Positions 18,773 to 28,734 of a stretch of 64,000 nt of DNA are shown here, piece after piece. Under the pieces are notes generated by a model. The model was given only the letters and a program-made list of their open reading frames with translations. It searched no databases and had not been told where the DNA came from. Both the position numbers and the translations under genes were made by a program. Origin of the DNA: Methylovirgula ligni (lineage in GTDB: Bacteria; Pseudomonadota; Alphaproteobacteria; Rhizobiales; Beijerinckiaceae); NCBI RefSeq assembly GCF_004135935.1, contig NZ_CP025086.1, positions 1,612,001-1,676,000 on the forward strand. The letters run 5' to 3'. Each line of letters starts with the position of its first letter. The first letter of the stretch is position 1.

Positions 18773-20929
18773 CTAGGTTCCGCTCAATTGCCCGCGCCCG
18801 AATGGAAGCCGGCGCAATCTTTTACCCGTGGCAGCGAAAATAGCGTTGCCCAGGGCTGGCGCCGCGGCCGCCGTTCCTGTCTCGCCAATGCCGCCGGGCT
18901 TTTCGCTGTTGCGGATCTGATAGACTTCGATCTTCGGCGCTTCGTTGATGCGCATCGCGCGGTAATCGTGGAAGTTGCTCTGGTCGATCGCGCCGCCGGT
19001 CAGCGTGATCTCGTTGTACATGGCCGTGCCGAGACCAAGGATGAGACCGCCCTGAATCTGCGCCTGGACCGTGTCGGGATTGACGGTCATGCCGCAATCG
19101 ATCGCGACGACGGCGCGGCGCACGCTGATCTCGCCGGGCGGCGTCACTTCCACTTCGAGCACGCAGCAAAGGTAGCTGCCGAACGCGAACTGCAACTCGA
19201 CACCGCGTCCGGTGCCGCGCGGCAGGGGACTGCCCCAGTCGGACTTCTCCGCCGCGAGATTGAGGACCGCGAGGGCCCGCGGATTCGTCTTGAGCATGCC
19301 GCGCCGAAATTCGACCGGGTCCTGCTTGGCGGCGTGGGCCAATTCGTCAATGAAGCTTTCAACGACGAAGAGATTATGCGTCGGGCCAACGCCACGCCAC
19401 CAGCTTGTGTTCATCGCCCGTGGTTCGTCGCGGACATAGTCCACATATTCATTGGGAATTTCGTAAGGCGTCTCAGCCGCGCATAAGACGGCATCGTCAT
19501 CGAGGCCGTTTTTGAAAGCGGGCGGCGCCCAGCGCGCGAGAATAGACGGGCCGGTGACGCGATGCGTACGGCCGACGAGTTTCCCGTCCGCATCGAGGCC
19601 GGCGGCGACACGATCGTAATAATAGGGCCGATAATAATCGTGGCGCAGGTCTTCCTCACGCGTCCACACGAGCTTGACCGGATAGGAGACGTGTTTGGCG
19701 ATCGAGGCCGCGACTTCGACGCTATCAATGTCGAGCCGCCGGCCGAAGGCACCGCCCATGAGCTGATTGTGGACCGTCACCTTGTCTTGCGGCAGGCCGG
19801 CGACCTTGGCGACCGCCTTTTGCGCCCGCACCGGAACTTGGGTGCCGAGCCAGATTTCAGCGCTATCCGGCTTGATATGCAGCGTGCAATTCAGCGGCTC
19901 CATTGGCGAATGCGACAGAAACGGCGATTGATAGATTGCCGAAAGCTGCGTCGCCGCGCCCCTGATCGCTGCGGCCGCATCGCCTTCCTTCTTGGCCACG
20001 ACGCCTTTGTTGTGCGACGCCCGATCCATCGTGGATATGATCGTTTCGAGCGTCACATCGCCGTTCTCTCCGGCGTCCCACTTGAGATTGAGCGCTTCGA
20101 GACCCTGCTTCGCCGCCCACATGTGATCGCCGATCACGGCGACCGCATCGCCCTCGTCATTGCGGATGACATCCTGGACACCAGGCACATGACGCGCCGC
20201 CGCCTCGTCCATGCTGGCGAGCTTACCGCCCTTGACAGGGGTGATCGCGACGGTCCCGAAACGCATGTTGGGGACGATGATGTCGATACCGTAGATCGCA
20301 GTCCCATTGACCTTGGACGGTGTATCAATCCGTTTGGCGCTGGTGCCGATCAGTTTGAATTGCGATGGATCCTTAAGCTTGACGTTCGCCGGCACCGGCA
20401 ATTGCGCGGCGTCGCTCACGACATCGCCGTAAGCAAGTGATCGGCCGGTCGCGTCATGAATGACGCCGCGTTCGACCCGGCATGTCGCGGGGTCGACATT
20501 CCAGCGCTTGGCCGCCGCGGCCACCATTAATGTGCGCGCGACCGCCGCAGCCTCGCGTAAACGCACCCAGTCGGCCCGCGTTGATACCGAGCCGCCTGTC
20601 GCTTCGTCGCCGAGAATAGGATCGATGTAGTGTTTGATATCCGGCGGCGCCGTCTCGACCGCAATTTGATCCAAGCCGACATCGAGTTCCTCGCCCATCA
20701 GCATGGCAGAACTCGTGTAGATTCCCTGCCCGAACTCGGTGTGCGGCAGGATGAGGGTGATCGTTCCATGCGTATCGATGCGCACGAAAGCGTTGGGTGC
20801 GAGATCCATGGCGCCGGGCGCCGCCGTAGCGCGTGCAAGGCTCGGCAGATGCAGGCCAAGCAACAGGCCGCCGCCCGCTGCTGCACCGGCCTTCAGCACA
20901 AACCGCCGTGAGGGCATGTCATATCCCAT
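18773..20929 (-). CDS. Exported molybdopterin-binding large subunit, isoquinoline 1-oxidoreductase/aldehyde oxidase type
   Basis: A 718-residue molybdenum-hydroxylase (xanthine oxidase family) large subunit. It starts with a Tat signal (SRRFVLKAGAAAGGG), placing it in the periplasm. The two aldehyde-oxidase-type halves are present, with the cofactor-binding GGAFGRR and the catalytic-Glu block GGIGETGTAAAAPALGNA. It resembles IorB-like proteins that pair with a small 2Fe-2S subunit and a cytochrome rather than an FAD subunit. Substrate is probably an aldehyde or N-heterocycle. The ATG at 20929 has GGGAGG just upstream. It ends 42 bp before the cytochrome c gene and starts 10 bp after the small subunit stop. 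Confidence 0.92.
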   Translation of the reverse strand: MGYDMPSRRFVLKAGAAAGGGLLLGLHLPSLARATAAPGAMDLAPNAFVRIDTHGTITLILPHTEFGQGIYTSSAMLMGEELDVGLDQIAVETAPPDIKHYIDPILGDEATGGSVSTRADWVRLREAAAVARTLMVAAAAKRWNVDPATCRVERGVIHDATGRSLAYGDVVSDAAQLPVPANVKLKDPSQFKLIGTSAKRIDTPSKVNGTAIYGIDIIVPNMRFGTVAITPVKGGKLASMDEAAARHVPGVQDVIRNDEGDAVAVIGDHMWAAKQGLEALNLKWDAGENGDVTLETIISTMDRASHNKGVVAKKEGDAAAAIRGAATQLSAIYQSPFLSHSPMEPLNCTLHIKPDSAEIWLGTQVPVRAQKAVAKVAGLPQDKVTVHNQLMGGAFGRRLDIDSVEVAASIAKHVSYPVKLVWTREEDLRHDYYRPYYYDRVAAGLDADGKLVGRTHRVTGPSILARWAPPAFKNGLDDDAVLCAAETPYEIPNEYVDYVRDEPRAMNTSWWRGVGPTHNLFVVESFIDELAHAAKQDPVEFRRGMLKTNPRALAVLNLAAEKSDWGSPLPRGTGRGVELQFAFGSYLCCVLEVEVTPPGEISVRRAVVAIDCGMTVNPDTVQAQIQGGLILGLGTAMYNEITLTGGAIDQSNFHDYRAMRINEAPKIEVYQIRNSEKPGGIGETGTAAAAPALGNAIFAATGKRLRRLPFGRGQLSGT

Positions 20930-20939
20930 GGCTGCCTCC

Positions 20940-21392
20940 CTAAACCGACGCGGCCGCGTGAATGGCCTCGCGAATACGGACATAAGTCCCGCAACGGCAG
21001 ATGTTGCCCGACATTGCGGCATCGATATCGGCGTCGGTCGGATGCGGAGTCTGGTTCAAGAGCGCCGTGGCCGACATGATTTGCCCGGACTGGCAATAGC
21101 CGCATTGCACGACTTCTTTATCGAGCCAGGCCTGCTGGATTTTGTGGCCGTTCGGCGTCTGCCCCACCGCTTCGATCGTCGTCACCTGCCGCGCACCGAT
21201 CGCACTCACCGGCAACAGGCAGGAGCGCACGGGCTGACCCGCCAGATGGACGGTGCAGGCGCCGCATTGGGCGATCCCGCAGCCGAACTTTGTGCCTGTC
21301 ATGCCCAGAACGTCGCGCAGAACCCAGAGCAAAGGCATGTCATCTGGCACGTCGACCTGGTGCGATTGACCGTTGATCGATAGAACTTTCAT
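20940..21392 (-). CDS. (2Fe-2S)-binding small subunit of the molybdenum hydroxylase
   Basis: A protein of about 150 residues with the two 2Fe-2S clusters of this enzyme class: a plant-ferredoxin-type N-terminal cluster ([12 protein letters not shown] plus a later Cys) and a C-terminal helical cluster ([10 protein letters not shown] and ICRCGTY). It lacks its own signal peptide, so it is presumably exported with the Tat-bearing large subunit. First gene of a three-gene operon with the large subunit and cytochrome c. I chose ATG 21392 (GAGG upstream) over 21410. Confidence 0.93.
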   Translation of the reverse strand: MKVLSINGQSHQVDVPDDMPLLWVLRDVLGMTGTKFGCGIAQCGACTVHLAGQPVRSCLLPVSAIGARQVTTIEAVGQTPNGHKIQQAWLDKEVVQCGYCQSGQIMSATALLNQTPHPTDADIDAAMSGNICRCGTYVRIREAIHAAASV

Positions 21393-21454
21393 GCTTCCGT
21401 CCTCACGCATTATGTGTGTCGGGTCAGATACGATTCATTGACTGCAGCGCGGTG

Positions 21455-22003
21455 TCATTTGGCGGCATGTTCCAAAGCCAGCTTCAGTTCGTCATCAAGC
21501 TTGTGGGCCACCTCGTTGACCTGAGCGTCGCCGAATTGTCCGAAAAGGGTTGACGGCTTGTCGTACTCGAAAGTCGCGCCGCCATCAGCATTCTCGTACA
21601 GCACAAAACGAAGCGGCGCGTAGAGCGCAGCCTGCAATCTGTGCCGGGTCATCAGTGATGCGGTAATTGGATTGCCAATATCGTATTGGACAGCGTTGCG
21701 TGCACCGCCCTCCGCCTGCAGGAGTGCGCCATGATCGCGCTTCAAGAAGATAAAGAGCGGCGCACCATGTTCCAGCGCTTGGGCCTGCTTCAGATTACCC
21801 GCCGTCAGAGCGGCAACGATCTTCGGGTCGAGCTGCGGAACCTCCGCTTCGAGCGTAGCCTTTGCACGCGCGAATGTCTTTGTCGAGACGATCCGAACGT
21901 GTTCGACTTGCTCCATCGTGACGGTGAGACTGGGGTTTGCCAACGCGACGTTTGTCGTGCTGACCACCAAGATGGGCAGAAGATTCAGCGAGCTACTAAA
22001 CAC
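21455..22003 (-). CDS. DUF302 protein, exported
   Basis: A 182-residue protein with a probable signal peptide (ending VALA-NP) and a DUF302 domain over most of its length (TKTFARAKATLEAEVPQLD ... LYAPLRFVLYENADGGATFEYDKPS). DUF302 proteins are small, often periplasmic, and of unknown function. It lies just upstream of the hydroxylase operon on the same strand, but a 60-bp gap separates them and joint transcription is uncertain. Confidence 0.8.
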   Translation of the reverse strand: MFSSSLNLLPILVVSTTNVALANPSLTVTMEQVEHVRIVSTKTFARAKATLEAEVPQLDPKIVAALTAGNLKQAQALEHGAPLFIFLKRDHGALLQAEGGARNAVQYDIGNPITASLMTRHRLQAALYAPLRFVLYENADGGATFEYDKPSTLFGQFGDAQVNEVAHKLDDELKLALEHAAK

Positions 22004-22283
22004 CGACGAACGGTATCAGATGCCGCTCCTTTTTGTAACCTGACGCGCAGCATTTATTGCTGTAGCGATGAGGGAATAGCTTTCCATATTTGCGCGAATT
22101 TTTGTACGCGCCTTGGGCGACACCGCTCAAGTGAAAGCTTGAAGAAAATGAATATTCCCGCTTTTATGTCTGCTCAAAAGCCGACTGCAGCAACGCGAAT
22201 GCAATCCGGATCTGTTCGCGAGGGTGACACGCACTCCTTCTGAGACCTGCCTGCAACGCTGCTTACTTTCGTGAGGCTCTTCC

Positions 22284-23309
22284 ATGCTCGTATCCGATGC
22301 AGAAATCCTCCAAACCGCGCTCGACTGGCATACGCGCGGCCGCAAAGTCGCAATCGCAACGGTCATCGAAACATGGGGATCGGCACCGCGCCCCGTTGGA
22401 AGCCAATTGGTAGTCGATGCCGATGGCCATTTTGTCGGTTCCGTCTCGGGCGGTTGCGTGGAGGCAGATGTCATTGCTGACGCGCTGGATGTCATTGCTG
22501 ACGGCCAGCCGTGTATGCGCGAGTTCGGCGTCAGCGACGAAACGGCCTGGCGGGCGGGATTGTCATGCGGTGGCCGGATCAAGATTTTCGTTGCGCGGGT
22601 CGATTTGATACACGCACGCGCGCTCTCTGAACTCTGCGCCCTTGAGCGTGCGCGCCATGCATCTGTGCTTGTCACCGATATCGCCACTGGCGCGCTGCGC
22701 ATCGTGAGCGATAGCGAACTTGAACAGGATCCGCTTGGGATACAATTGCGTGCGCACTTGAGCCGCGGAAAAAGCGGGCTGGTCGAAGCAACCGGCAGGT
22801 CGCTCTTTCTACGTGTGAATGTTCCGCGGCTTCGGATGATCGTGCTCGGTGCCGTTCACATCGCGCAGGCGCTGGCGCCCATTGCAAAGCTTGCGGGTTA
22901 CGATGTCACGGTGATTGATCCGCGCAGCGCTTTCGCTACGCAGGAAAGATTTGCTGGCGTCAATGTAATAGTCGAATGGCCTGAACGGGTTTTCGTCGAT
23001 CAAAGACTCGACCGCTATACCGCGATGGTCGTTCTGTCGCACGTTCCGGCCATCGACGACCCGGGCATCACCGCAGCCTTGGCTGCGGATTGCTTTTACA
23101 TTGGCGCTTTGGGATCACGCAAAACCAATGCGGCTCGGTTAGATCGTCTGCGAGGGCAGAACATTTCAGAGGCCGCGCTTGCGCGTATACATGCGCCCAT
23201 AGGGCTCGATATAGGTGCCGCCAGCGCGGGCGAAATCGCCATCGCGATCATTGCCGAAGTGATCGCATCGAAGCGGCAAAAGCCTTTGCGCTTTGAAGAA
23301 GCGGCGTGA
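22284..23309 (+). CDS. xdhC: XdhC/CoxI-family molybdenum-enzyme maturation factor
   Basis: A 341-residue protein with an N-terminal XdhC_CoxI domain (VSGGCVEADVIADA) and a C-terminal Rossmann-like XdhC domain (GAVHIAQALAPIAKLAGYDVTVIDPR; YIGALGSRKTNAAR). Family members bind molybdenum cofactor, protect it and help sulfurate it before insertion into xanthine-dehydrogenase-type enzymes. It is divergent from the hydroxylase operon and overlaps the MocA-like gene by four bases, so the pair most likely matures that hydroxylase. Confidence 0.93.
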   Translation: MLVSDAEILQTALDWHTRGRKVAIATVIETWGSAPRPVGSQLVVDADGHFVGSVSGGCVEADVIADALDVIADGQPCMREFGVSDETAWRAGLSCGGRIKIFVARVDLIHARALSELCALERARHASVLVTDIATGALRIVSDSELEQDPLGIQLRAHLSRGKSGLVEATGRSLFLRVNVPRLRMIVLGAVHIAQALAPIAKLAGYDVTVIDPRSAFATQERFAGVNVIVEWPERVFVDQRLDRYTAMVVLSHVPAIDDPGITAALAADCFYIGALGSRKTNAARLDRLRGQNISEAALARIHAPIGLDIGAASAGEIAIAIIAEVIASKRQKPLRFEEAA

Positions 23310-23929
23310 GCCGTATCGCGGCCCTCATTCTGGCGGCAGGCCGGTCCACGCGCTTCGCCCAGGGCGCGGCGACGACAAAAGCCGTCGCTACGTTTGCGGG
23401 GACGCCAATGGTATGCCGCGTCGCTGGAGCGGCGTTGGAATCGCGTGCGCGTCCCGTCGTGGTGGTCACAGGACATGCGGCAGACTCGATATTGGCTGCG
23501 CTCAAAGATTATGACTTGCAATTCGTTCATGCGGAGGACCATGCCGAAGGTCTATCGTGTTCACTGCGGAAAGGCGTGGCCGCCTTGCCGCGTGACGCTG
23601 ATGGCGTCGTCGTGTTGCTCGCTGATATGCCGCTGATCTCGTCGACGTTGATCGATGATTTGATCAACGTTTTCGAAACAACACCCAGCGCCGCTGCAAT
23701 TGTGCCTACCTTTGCTGGACGTCGCGGCAACCCGGTCCTCCTGGGACGGCGGCTTTTTCCCGCGGTCGCAAGGCTCGAGGCTGACCGCGGGGCCGGCCCT
23801 CTACTCGTGCACGCCGAAGGCGTTATCGAGCATCCCGTGGCGAACGCATCTATTCACGCCGATGTCGATACGAAGGAAGACCTACGGCGTCTCCGAGCGG
23901 AGAGCGGCCCGCGATCACGTCCCGTCTGA
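23306..23929 (+). CDS. mocA: MocA-like molybdopterin cytidylyltransferase (NTP transferase)
   Basis: A 207-residue nucleotidyltransferase with the signature LAAGRSTRFAQGAATTKAVA near the N-terminus and the metal-binding LLADMPLIS block about residue 105. MocA-type enzymes add CMP to molybdopterin to make the cytosine dinucleotide form used by many hydroxylases. The GTG start overlaps the TGA of xdhC (GTGA), which indicates translational coupling. GlmU/MobA relatives share the fold; the XdhC context favours the MocA role. Confidence 0.9.
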   Translation: MSRIAALILAAGRSTRFAQGAATTKAVATFAGTPMVCRVAGAALESRARPVVVVTGHAADSILAALKDYDLQFVHAEDHAEGLSCSLRKGVAALPRDADGVVVLLADMPLISSTLIDDLINVFETTPSAAAIVPTFAGRRGNPVLLGRRLFPAVARLEADRGAGPLLVHAEGVIEHPVANASIHADVDTKEDLRRLRAESGPRSRPV

Positions 23930-24460
23930 CAGAATTACGGCGATGTGCGATGTCCAGATGATAAGAATGATGTGTCGCTTCTGAAAACCCAGGCTCCACG
24001 CGTGTCGTGCCCACCGGAATTGAGCGCTTGGCGGCGAAAAGGCTCGCTTGCATCATGTCCGCTTTAGAGAAATCGGCGGCTCCATATTAAGTGACCGAGA
24101 TGGGCGCGAAGCTGTCGTTTCGCGAGGGTGATGGTACTGGCGCAGAAGGTGCTGAGTACACTTTTCGCCAAACGCACCAAGCACTTCTTCCTGCACTGAC
24201 AGCGCCAAGCGCTGGATAAATGATTCCGATTCGAATGTAACCCGTCAACAACCGTTGCTGAAACGGGGACGGGTGACAGTTCTGGGCCGCGAGCCGTCAG
24301 TCCGCTTTCGGCCGACAGGCAGGTCGAAGCGATCAGCGGAGCTGAGACTTGGGAGATCAGATTAGCTCTTCCTCCGGATCAAAATATGCGCTCTTGTTCG
24401 TAGCTCATGCATTGAAGAGGCCCGCACGACAACAGAGGCCAACTTTTCATGGAGGAAGCT
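23930..24460. other. Intergenic region, no gene recognised
   Basis: About 530 bp between mocA and the molybdoenzyme gene. I found no frame with protein-like composition and a ribosome binding site; possible decayed sequence, but no family could be named. Confidence 0.5.
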
Positions 24461-26587
24461 ATGAACGAGATAATACAGGACGGGGTTTTCTTCGGCGGCT
24501 GTCCTCATGATTGTCCCGACACCTGTTCGATGCTTTTCGAGGTGCGGGATGGCGTACTCCAAAGCGTGCGCGGCAACCCCGACCACCCTATGACCCGCGG
24601 CGGTCTATGCGTGAAACTGAAGGATTACGAGAAGCGCCACTACCATCCCGATCGCATCCTCTACCCGATGCGTCGTATCGGGCCGAAAGGTAGCAAGCAG
24701 TTCCAGCGGATCACCTGGGACGAGGCCCTCAACGAAATTGTTGCCCGCTGGAAGGCTATCATCGCTGAATACGGTCCTCAGGCGATCATTCCTTACAGCT
24801 ATCTCGGCCACCAGGGCCTCGTGCATGGGCTGAATGGGGGCGATGCTTTCTTCAACAAGCTGGGCGCGACGGTCTGCGAACGCACGTTCTGCGGCGAGGG
24901 CTCATGTACGGCATGGCTGCTCACGGTCGGCCCGACCGCCGGGCTCGACCCCGAGAGCTACATCCATTCGAAGTACATCGTGATCTGGGCGTGCAACAGC
25001 GTCAGCACCAATCTGCATCATTGGGCGATCGTCCGGGACGCGCAGAAGAATGGTGCGAAGGTTGTGGTCATAGACGCCTATGCATCGCGAACGGCAAAGG
25101 CCGCGGACTGGCATATTTGCCCCAAGCCCGGCACCGATGGTGCCCTTGCCATGGCGTTGATCAATTCGATCATTGAACAAGGATTGGCCGACAGGGATTA
25201 TGTCGAGAAATACACAGTCGGCTTCGAAGAGCTGAGGGAGCGCGCAAGGACCTGCACGCCCGAATGGGCGGAACCGATCACCGGCGTCGCGGCAGCCGAC
25301 ATCCGCAAGCTCGCCTATGAACTCGCGACCGAGCAGCCGGCTGCGATCCGCATGGGCGTCGCGCTCGAGCGCCATTATGGTGGCGGGCAGACCATTCGTG
25401 CCGTGACCTGCATTCCGGCTTTGACCGGCGCGTGGCGCCACGTCGGCGGCGGCGTCACCCAATTCCCGGTCTGGGAACATCCCTATAAATTCGACGTCAT
25501 CTGCCGCCCGGATCTTATCCCGCAAGGCACGCGCGTCGTGAACAACCTTCAGATCGGTCGCGCGCTTACGGGCGAAATTCCGCTCGATCCGCCGATCATG
25601 TCGATGATGTGCTGGAATTCGAACCCGGTGACCCAGGCTCCGGAGACTGATAAAATCGTAGCAGGTCTGATGCGCGAGGATTTGTTCCTTGTCTCGGCCG
25701 AGCATTTCATCTCCGACACAGCGTCCTATGCGGACATCGTCTTACCGGCTTCGATGGGCGCAGAGATGGAAGACATGATCCTCTCCTGGGGTCACCTCTA
25801 CCTCACTTACAACGCCAAATGTGCGGACTCGCCCGGAGAAGCCATCCCGAACAACGAGATTTTCCGTCGCCTTGCCGCGCGTTTCGGCTTCGAAGAAGAA
25901 AACTTCAAGTGGACCGACTCGGAATGCCTCGAACATTACGTCGACTGGAACTCGCCGGCCTGTGAAGGCATCGATCTCGACTACCTTCGTCGACATGGCT
26001 ACGCGCGTTTGAAGGTCGGCACGCCGGACGATCGCGCACCGCATAAGGAAGGCAATTTCCCGACGCCGACGGGCAAGTGCCACTTTCTCGTCGAGGGCGC
26101 GAAGAACTTCGTCGCGCCGCCGTTCCGCCAGATGTACGAGGACTTCCAGCCCGGCGAGGATATCGATCCGCTTCCGAACTATGTCGGTCCGAGAGAATCA
26201 CACGCGAACGATCCTGAGCTCGCCAAGCGGTTCCCGCTCAACATCGTCTCTCCGAAGAGCCACGGCTTTCTGAATTCCTGCTATGCGAACATGGAGCAGA
26301 AGCTGCAGGGTCAGGGCGAGCAGTTCGTTATGATCAACCAGCGTGATGCCGACGTCCGCGGCATCGTCAACGGCGACCGCGTCCAGGTCGCGAATTCTCG
26401 CGGTGCCTTCAAGGCCGTCGCGCGCATTACGGATGACGTTAAATTCGGCGTCGTCGTAGCGACGCTTGGCTATTGGCGCCAGCTTAACGATGGTACCGTG
26501 AACAGCATCAGCTCGGCCGCATTTACCGACATGGGTCACGCACCCTCCTTTTCCGATAATTTGGTGGAGGTCACCCGCGCGAATTAA
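24461..26587 (+). CDS. DMSO-reductase-family molybdopterin oxidoreductase
   Basis: A 708-residue bis-MGD enzyme of the DMSO reductase superfamily. The N-terminal 4Fe-4S motif is Cys14-x3-Cys18-x3-Cys22-x27-Cys50 (CPHDCPDTC ... RGGLC), followed by the molybdopterin domains (GGDAFFNKLGATVCERTFCGEG; WACNSVSTNLHHWA; DTASYADIVLPASMGAEMEDM) and a C-terminal dinucleotide-binding domain (RDADVRGIVNGDRVQVANSRG). It has no signal peptide, so it is cytoplasmic. Closest in style to the broad YoaE/BisC-like group; the substrate cannot be assigned. The start at 24461 is set by GGAGGA six bases upstream. No electron-transfer partner gene is adjacent. Confidence 0.9.
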   Translation: MNEIIQDGVFFGGCPHDCPDTCSMLFEVRDGVLQSVRGNPDHPMTRGGLCVKLKDYEKRHYHPDRILYPMRRIGPKGSKQFQRITWDEALNEIVARWKAIIAEYGPQAIIPYSYLGHQGLVHGLNGGDAFFNKLGATVCERTFCGEGSCTAWLLTVGPTAGLDPESYIHSKYIVIWACNSVSTNLHHWAIVRDAQKNGAKVVVIDAYASRTAKAADWHICPKPGTDGALAMALINSIIEQGLADRDYVEKYTVGFEELRERARTCTPEWAEPITGVAAADIRKLAYELATEQPAAIRMGVALERHYGGGQTIRAVTCIPALTGAWRHVGGGVTQFPVWEHPYKFDVICRPDLIPQGTRVVNNLQIGRALTGEIPLDPPIMSMMCWNSNPVTQAPETDKIVAGLMREDLFLVSAEHFISDTASYADIVLPASMGAEMEDMILSWGHLYLTYNAKCADSPGEAIPNNEIFRRLAARFGFEEENFKWTDSECLEHYVDWNSPACEGIDLDYLRRHGYARLKVGTPDDRAPHKEGNFPTPTGKCHFLVEGAKNFVAPPFRQMYEDFQPGEDIDPLPNYVGPRESHANDPELAKRFPLNIVSPKSHGFLNSCYANMEQKLQGQGEQFVMINQRDADVRGIVNGDRVQVANSRGAFKAVARITDDVKFGVVVATLGYWRQLNDGTVNSISSAAFTDMGHAPSFSDNLVEVTRAN

Positions 26588-26853
26588 AGTTGGCCCCGGT
26601 TGCGCGCCATTTCCAAATATGAAATTTGCTCCAGCAGCACCGAATAGCCGCTCGCGCGTCGCCTCCGTGCTCGGTTACGATTTCGTCGATGCCAGCCGCG
26701 AGCAAACCGTCATCGTTCGCCGCAGCCTGGTCAGCCAGTGGCGCTTGCATTTTCCTGCTCACATGTTCACTCTATGTTCTCGGGTGAAAATGCTATGCCT
26801 TTGGGTAAGAATCGAGTCGATTTGAAAGTGGCCGAACAACCTTGGAGGCAGCC

Positions 26854-27117
26854 ATGAGGACGTGTGTAGCCGCCCTAATTTTTGTCGGATCGATTAGCTC
26901 GGCTTCCGCCGCCACTTACACCATTCAAAACTGGCCTCAAGATCTCAACAAGGTTCCATGTGATGCCTGGAAGCACAATAGCGATGGTACATGGGTTGAG
27001 GTCGGAACCATCGTGGTCGGTGGAAATGTCACGTCCGGAATGACCTTTAAGGACACAGACGAGTCGAAGTTGCTGGACGCCAAATGTCCTCACAAAAATA
27101 GCTTATGGGGCTTTTGA
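26854..27117 (+). CDS. Small secreted protein, unknown
   Basis: An 87-residue protein with a clear signal peptide (MRTCVAALIFVGSISSASA-AT) and a mature part of about 68 residues containing two cysteines (VPCDAWKH and DAKCPHKN) that could form a disulfide. GGAGG lies six bases before the ATG at 26854. I do not recognise the family. It follows the molybdoenzyme gene after about 265 bp in which I see no gene. Confidence 0.7.
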   Translation: MRTCVAALIFVGSISSASAATYTIQNWPQDLNKVPCDAWKHNSDGTWVEVGTIVVGGNVTSGMTFKDTDESKLLDAKCPHKNSLWGF

Positions 27118-27162
27118 AGACTGTGCGGCCGATTCACCCATCGCCTTGCTCTGATGTCGCTT

Positions 27163-28368
27163 TCATTCCTTTTGAGCGGCCTGTCTCGCTGCCGCGATGA
27201 CCTGGTTGCGCCCGGACCTCTTCGCCTCGTAAAGCGCTTTGTCAGCCCATTCGAAAATCTGTTCCGGTGTCTGTTCGGGCGATTCGGTCGCCGCGACCCC
27301 GACGCTGATCGTCGCGTTCACGCTGATGCCGCCGACCTGTTTCGCCAGCGTCGCGAAGGTCGTGCGCAGCCGCTCGCCTGCATCAAGCGCCTGATGCACG
27401 CCGGTGTGCGGCAAAAGGCAGGCGAATTCATCGCCGCCGATGCGAAACACTTGGTCGCCTTTCCGCAGCGCTTTTTCGGCGGCTCGTGCGGCGAGAATGA
27501 TCACCTCGTCGCCGAGTTCGTGGCCGAAGCGGTCGTTGATCGATTTGAAATGGTCGATGTCAAACAGCAGGAGAGCAAAAGGGGATTGTGTCTCATCCTC
27601 CTCGCCGAAGGCGGCCATCTGCTCTTCATAGCCACGTCGGTTATAGGCGCCGGTCAGCGAATCGCTGATCGCCAATTGATAATTCTTCGCCGAGACACGC
27701 TCGAACAGCAGCGCAATGATGAAGGCGCTCGCCAAGAGCGCCAAGGTGGCTGTCCCCAGATTATAGGCGACGACAGCCCAGGTCTCCGTCTTCGTCGCGC
27801 CGAGCGGCATCGGCAGGAAGGGCGCGAGCGGAATTCGCAGCGTGCCGATCGCTGCATAGACAGCAAAAATCCAGAAGAGCGCCGCCCGCGCGGGAAGATT
27901 TTCGTTCTTGCTGCGCCAGAACTCGAAGGCCGCCAGTGCCGTGAAAAGCGCGGGCAGTACCGCGCGCGTCACGGCACTCAGACCCATAAGGTGCAGCGGA
28001 TGAAAAATCCCGACCGAAAGCAGGATCCACAGCGTCGGCACCAGGATCGCATATTGCGGCAGGAATGGACGGTTATAGAGTGCGCGCGTCGCCTGCCAGC
28101 CGAGGCCATAAGCGAGAAGTATGAACCAGCCGCCGAGCCACAGTCCCCATTTGCCCGGCAGGGCTGCTGGATCAATGAGAGCCGCGGCGCCGAACATGCC
28201 TGAGAGGAACGGCAAGCAGAACCAGACATAGCGCCGTGACTGACCGTTGCGGATACCGAAAACGAACAGCAATATTCCAATCAGGCCCAACAGCGTTGCG
28301 CTCGAGCCAATGATTGTCGGTACATTGATCAAGGTTTCGTCCGATCCGAAAAGCGAAACCAATTTCAC
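27163..28368 (-). CDS. Diguanylate cyclase (GGDEF) with membrane sensor domain
   Basis: A 401-residue inner-membrane protein. Six predicted membrane helices in residues 15-235 form the sensor part. The C-terminal GGDEF domain is intact: DSLTGAYNRRGYEEQ, FDIDHFKSINDRFGHELGD and FRIGGDEFACLL. The RxxD inhibitory site (RKGD) lies five residues before GGDEF, so product inhibition by c-di-GMP is expected. No EAL domain. It stands alone. Confidence 0.93.
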   Translation of the reverse strand: MKLVSLFGSDETLINVPTIIGSSATLLGLIGILLFVFGIRNGQSRRYVWFCLPFLSGMFGAAALIDPAALPGKWGLWLGGWFILLAYGLGWQATRALYNRPFLPQYAILVPTLWILLSVGIFHPLHLMGLSAVTRAVLPALFTALAAFEFWRSKNENLPARAALFWIFAVYAAIGTLRIPLAPFLPMPLGATKTETWAVVAYNLGTATLALLASAFIIALLFERVSAKNYQLAISDSLTGAYNRRGYEEQMAAFGEEDETQSPFALLLFDIDHFKSINDRFGHELGDEVIILAARAAEKALRKGDQVFRIGGDEFACLLPHTGVHQALDAGERLRTTFATLAKQVGGISVNATISVGVAATESPEQTPEQIFEWADKALYEAKRSGRNQVIAAARQAAQKE

Positions 28369-28734
28369 AGAATCGCCTGAAGATATGGTCGGTTATCACG
28401 GTTTCGGCCAAGGCGATGTTTCCGAGAACACACAGCGCGTCGCCCGCGACGCCGATCCCGTGCCAAGGGTGCCAAGGGTATGAGAATGCCAGCAGCAGCC
28501 ATCGCCGCGCTTGGGGGCAACGGCCGCCGCTGACCGGTGGCCTTCCGACCGCCGCCCTATAGGCGCTGGCCCCGGACCACGCCATAACCAGCGCGGCGGC
28601 GCAGATCCGATTTGTGTCTCACAAAATTGATCCGACCAACCGCTTGAGGACGGACGAGGCAGGTTTCTTACCTCGCTGCAGCCTGAATTCGCCGCCATCT
28701 CTAACGGAGTGGAAATCAAGGGAGGAAGGAACAG
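28369..28734. other. Intergenic region, no gene seen
   Basis: Between the divergent cyclase and a small secreted-protein gene. Only short local repeats are visible (GTGCCAAGG twice near 28460); no convincing gene. Confidence 0.5.
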
